A stretch of 7,006 nt of DNA from Planctomycetota bacterium (lineage in GTDB: Bacteria > Planctomycetota > PLA2 > JAEUHO01): the NCBI GenBank assembly GCA_026647295.1, contig JAPKHB010000205.1, positions 1 to 7,006 of the forward strand, given 5' to 3'. How positions within the stretch are numbered: position 1 is the first letter of the stretch; each line of letters begins with the position of its first letter. The notes below the pieces were generated by a model. The model did not search any database, was not told the origin of the DNA, and saw nothing but the letters and a program-made list of their open reading frames with translations. The position numbers were made by a program, and so were the translations under genes. Positions 5,078 to 7,006 of the stretch are shown here, one piece after another.

Positions 5078-5641
5078 TCAGGCCGTGGGCCAGAGCGCCA
5101 TGAAGACGGCGCCCGTCGTGAGCGCGTAGAGCAGCCCGTCCACGACGAACTTGAGCGTGATGCCCCAGCGCACGCCCTTCCAGATCGAGTCGTTGACGAC
5201 GCCGATGGCGTAGCCGGCCAGGGCCACGGTCCCCGTCACCCGGAAGACCAGCGTGCCGTCCGCGCCGCGGGGCAGGGTCGTCGAGGCCACGTAGGCGGTG
5301 AGCAGCCCGACGAGCAGCGTGTACAGGAACCACAACCCGAGGGACTTGCCCAGGCTGGGCACCCGGTTGGGCAGCACGGTGAGCCAGCCGACCGGGCCGC
5401 GTTCGTACTTCGCCACCATCTCGGGGCTGCACATCTCCTTCATCGAGGGCGGCGCGGGGAACATGTACTGCCCCGGAAGCATCGGCTGGCCCCGCAGCGC
5501 GTCCAGCAGGGCGTCTTCGCCGGGAACCTTGCCGCAGTCGCCCTTGTGCATGGGCGTGGCCATGTGGATGATCGAGCTGACGACGAACACGCCGACGCCC
5601 GAGAGCAGGATCGCGAGCCAAAGGTCGATGAGTTGCGGCAT
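5078..5641 (-). CDS. Conserved membrane protein of unknown function, four predicted membrane segments
   Basis: This 187-residue protein has hydrophobic segments at about 7-26, 101-121, 131-150 and 166-185, so it is an integral membrane protein. Between the first two lies a loop of about 75 residues with the recognisable pattern HMATPMHKGDCGKVPGEDAL (26-45), then a Pro/Met/Cys-containing part (54-73) and GPVGWLTVLP (82-91). I recall similar uncharacterised proteins in several phyla sharing the HM...P.H..D..K.P.E..., MxxGP and GKSL.LWFLY patterns, but no function is known to me. The ATG at 5641 has a strong ribosome site (GGGAGGG) 4 nt upstream. It lies 103 nt downstream of the 392-residue membrane gene on the same strand; the strong hairpin at that gene's end argues against full co-transcription. 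Cysteines C36 and C71 lie in the loop, but no redox motif is evident. Confidence 0.8.
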   Translation of the reverse strand: MPQLIDLWLAILLSGVGVFVVSSIIHMATPMHKGDCGKVPGEDALLDALRGQPMLPGQYMFPAPPSMKEMCSPEMVAKYERGPVGWLTVLPNRVPSLGKSLGLWFLYTLLVGLLTAYVASTTLPRGADGTLVFRVTGTVALAGYAIGVVNDSIWKGVRWGITLKFVVDGLLYALTTGAVFMALWPTA

Positions 5642-5722
5642 GGGGCCCTCCCGGTGACGCCCCCGGCCGGCGCGGACGGGCGCCGCCGCGGGGCGAGGGG
5701 AAGCAGCCTACCCGGAAGGCCG

Positions 5723-5760
5723 GGCCGCCCGGAAGGCTTGGGCGTCAAGCCTGGGCGGCC
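5723..5760 (-). terminator. Strong imperfect hairpin across the end of the 392-residue gene
   Basis: GGCCGCCC (5723-5730) pairs with GGGCGGCC (5753-5760), and AGGCTTG (5734-5740) with CAAGCCT (5746-5752). This makes 15 bp with a 3-nt bulge and a 5-nt loop. The stop codon (5745-5747) lies at the loop. A second small hairpin (CCCGG/CCGGG, 5711-5724) follows on the minus strand and shares its last two bases with the first. No T-run is present. It is a plausible terminator or mRNA-protecting stem in a GC-rich genome. Confidence 0.45.
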
Positions 5761-6923
5761 TCCAGGGTCTCGTCGTCGGCCGGGCGGCCGGGGGTGTCCC
5801 GCCACTCGGCCGCCTTGCGGTCGGCGACGTGCATCAACCGGAGCAGGGCGTCGGTCGCCACGACCGTGTAGGTGCCCAGCATGGCCACGAACCAGCACAC
5901 CAGGTCGATGGCGCTGGTGGCTGTGAAAAGCGGCCCCGCCTCGGGGTCGGAGGTCCAGCCCACAGCAGGCCGGCCGAACACCCGGGTATCGGCCAACCCG
6001 ACCACGACCAGCACCAGCCCCACCGCCGTCACGACGCGGGCGTGGGTGCGGACCGCCGCCACCCAGCCGCGCGCCTCGGCGGCGGTGCGGGGCTGGGTGA
6101 GCGCCCGCGCGCGCCACACGAACACCGTCGGCGCCAGGGCCACCAGCAGCACGCCGATGGACAGGGCCGCGGACCCGGAGAGTTGCACGATCTGCCCGAA
6201 CACGACGATGAAGAACACGGTGTAGAGCGGGGCCATGCCGGCCGCGACGACGGCGCCCACCGCGCGCGTGGGCAGCAGCGTCTTGACCGTGAGCGCCGCC
6301 CGCAGCGCGCCGGGGAAGAGCGCGAGCAGGCTGGGCACCGCGCTCCAGAACAGCGCGATCGCCAGCAGCACCTCGGCAAACATCCGGTTCACCTGGGCGA
6401 CCTCGACGCCCTGATCGCGGGCCACGGCACCCCAGTCGAACATGAGGTCGGTGAGCGGCAGCAGCGTGACCAGCAGCGGCACCGCCACCGCCACCGACCA
6501 GCCCAGGAGCAGCAGGCGCCCGGAGCGCCGCGCGTCGGGCCAGGTCCGGATCGCCCCGACCAGGCAGCCCAGGAGCACGGCCTTGGACAGGAACACGACG
6601 ACCACGAGGAAGGAGGCAAAGCCCGTGATGACCGCCTGGTCCGCGAAGTCGTCCAGATTGCTGATGGCGTCGATCAGCGCAAAGACGATCGCGACGGCGG
6701 CGAAGACGAGGGCCACCCAGGCGACGGAGCGACGCCAGGCGAGCAGGTCCTGGACGCGGGCGTTGGTCACGGGCCGGGGCGCGGCGGCGAGCGCGGCCCG
6801 CTCGGCGGCGGTCGCGGCCAGGCGGGAGAAGTCGCACCGCGCCGCCCGGGTGGCGTGGCGCAGCGCGACGCTGACGGGGTCGGTGGCCTCCGCCGTCGCC
6901 GTGATCGGACCCGGGTCGTTCAT
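5745..6923 (-). CDS. Multi-pass membrane protein of unknown function
   Basis: I do not recognise a named family in this 392-residue protein. About 65 N-terminal residues are soluble, Ala/Arg-rich and likely cytoplasmic, ending in VQDLLAWRRS (57-66). About eight hydrophobic segments follow, near 66-86, 98-122, 138-156, 184-205, 222-243, 250-270, 296-313 and 336-357. A charged tail (366-392) closes the protein. No nucleotide-binding, protease or transporter signature could be seen. The layout resembles lineage-specific planctomycete membrane proteins, which is an impression only. The ATG at 6923 has a clear GGAGG ribosome site (6931-6935, 7-nt spacer). Its stop codon lies in the loop of a strong hairpin, and the next gene on the same strand begins 103 nt on. 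It is complete within the window and has the same high GC as its neighbours. Confidence 0.85.
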   Translation of the reverse strand: MNDPGPITATAEATDPVSVALRHATRAARCDFSRLAATAAERAALAAAPRPVTNARVQDLLAWRRSVAWVALVFAAVAIVFALIDAISNLDDFADQAVITGFASFLVVVVFLSKAVLLGCLVGAIRTWPDARRSGRLLLLGWSVAVAVPLLVTLLPLTDLMFDWGAVARDQGVEVAQVNRMFAEVLLAIALFWSAVPSLLALFPGALRAALTVKTLLPTRAVGAVVAAGMAPLYTVFFIVVFGQIVQLSGSAALSIGVLLVALAPTVFVWRARALTQPRTAAEARGWVAAVRTHARVVTAVGLVLVVVGLADTRVFGRPAVGWTSDPEAGPLFTATSAIDLVCWFVAMLGTYTVVATDALLRLMHVADRKAAEWRDTPGRPADDETLEAAQA

Positions 6924-6950
6924 CGATCTGCCTCCGCGCGGAAGGCCGGC

Positions 6951-6979
6951 ATTCTGCGCACGGAGGCGGGTGCCGGCAA
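6951..6979 (-). promoter_or_regulatory. Possible sigma-70-type promoter for the 392-residue membrane gene
   Basis: On the minus strand TTGCCG (6974-6979) and CAGAAT (6951-6956) are separated by 17 nt. Each matches four of six consensus bases. The -10 lies 27 nt before the ATG, and the region is slightly less GC-rich than the coding DNA. The rest of 6924-7006 shows nothing else recognisable. Confidence 0.3.
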
Positions 6980-7006
6980 CCGTATGCGTTCAGGGGTCGG
7001 AGGTAC

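Overview
The window is very GC-rich bacterial DNA (roughly three quarters G+C by eye) packed with seven protein genes. A Hanks-type Ser/Thr kinase overlaps an ECF sigma factor of the kind often linked to kinases, and a BlaI/M56 pair drives a DUF1579 protein. Together these suggest a planctomycete or a close relative. This is inferred from gene content; no rRNA, tRNA or phylogenetic marker is present.

Layout. Positions 37-2066 (+) hold a two-gene operon: a membrane-anchored Ser/Thr kinase (37-1338) and a sigma factor (1335-2066), joined by a GTGA start/stop overlap. Positions 2067-2663 form a gene-free region of about 600 bp. It is bounded by a 30-bp inverted repeat that matches at 28 of 30 positions (2075-2104 and 2631-2660). 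It also holds a third, degenerate copy at about 2423-2458 and several strong hairpins. Positions 2664-4963 (-) hold a three-gene operon read right to left: a BlaI/MecI/CopY-type repressor (4514-4963), an M56/BlaR1-type membrane metalloprotease (3366-4517) and an exported DUF1579 protein (2664-3296). A perfect TACAnnTGTA operator lies just upstream of the repressor start. Positions 5078-6923 (-) hold two membrane-protein genes of unknown function, each followed by a hairpin.

How the parts may work together. The kinase and sigma factor look like a co-translated signalling pair in which the kinase would control the sigma factor. The BlaI/M56 pair looks like a proteolytic sensor-repressor switch. 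No beta-lactamase gene is visible, and the only co-directional output gene is the DUF1579 protein. Both functional statements are inferences from family knowledge.

The most unusual signals are the inverted-repeat-bounded noncoding block between the two convergent operons; a kinase whose N-terminus is a Sec-type signal peptide encoded by DNA of clearly lower GC than the rest of the window; and a lipobox-like signal buried at the end of the M56 protein.
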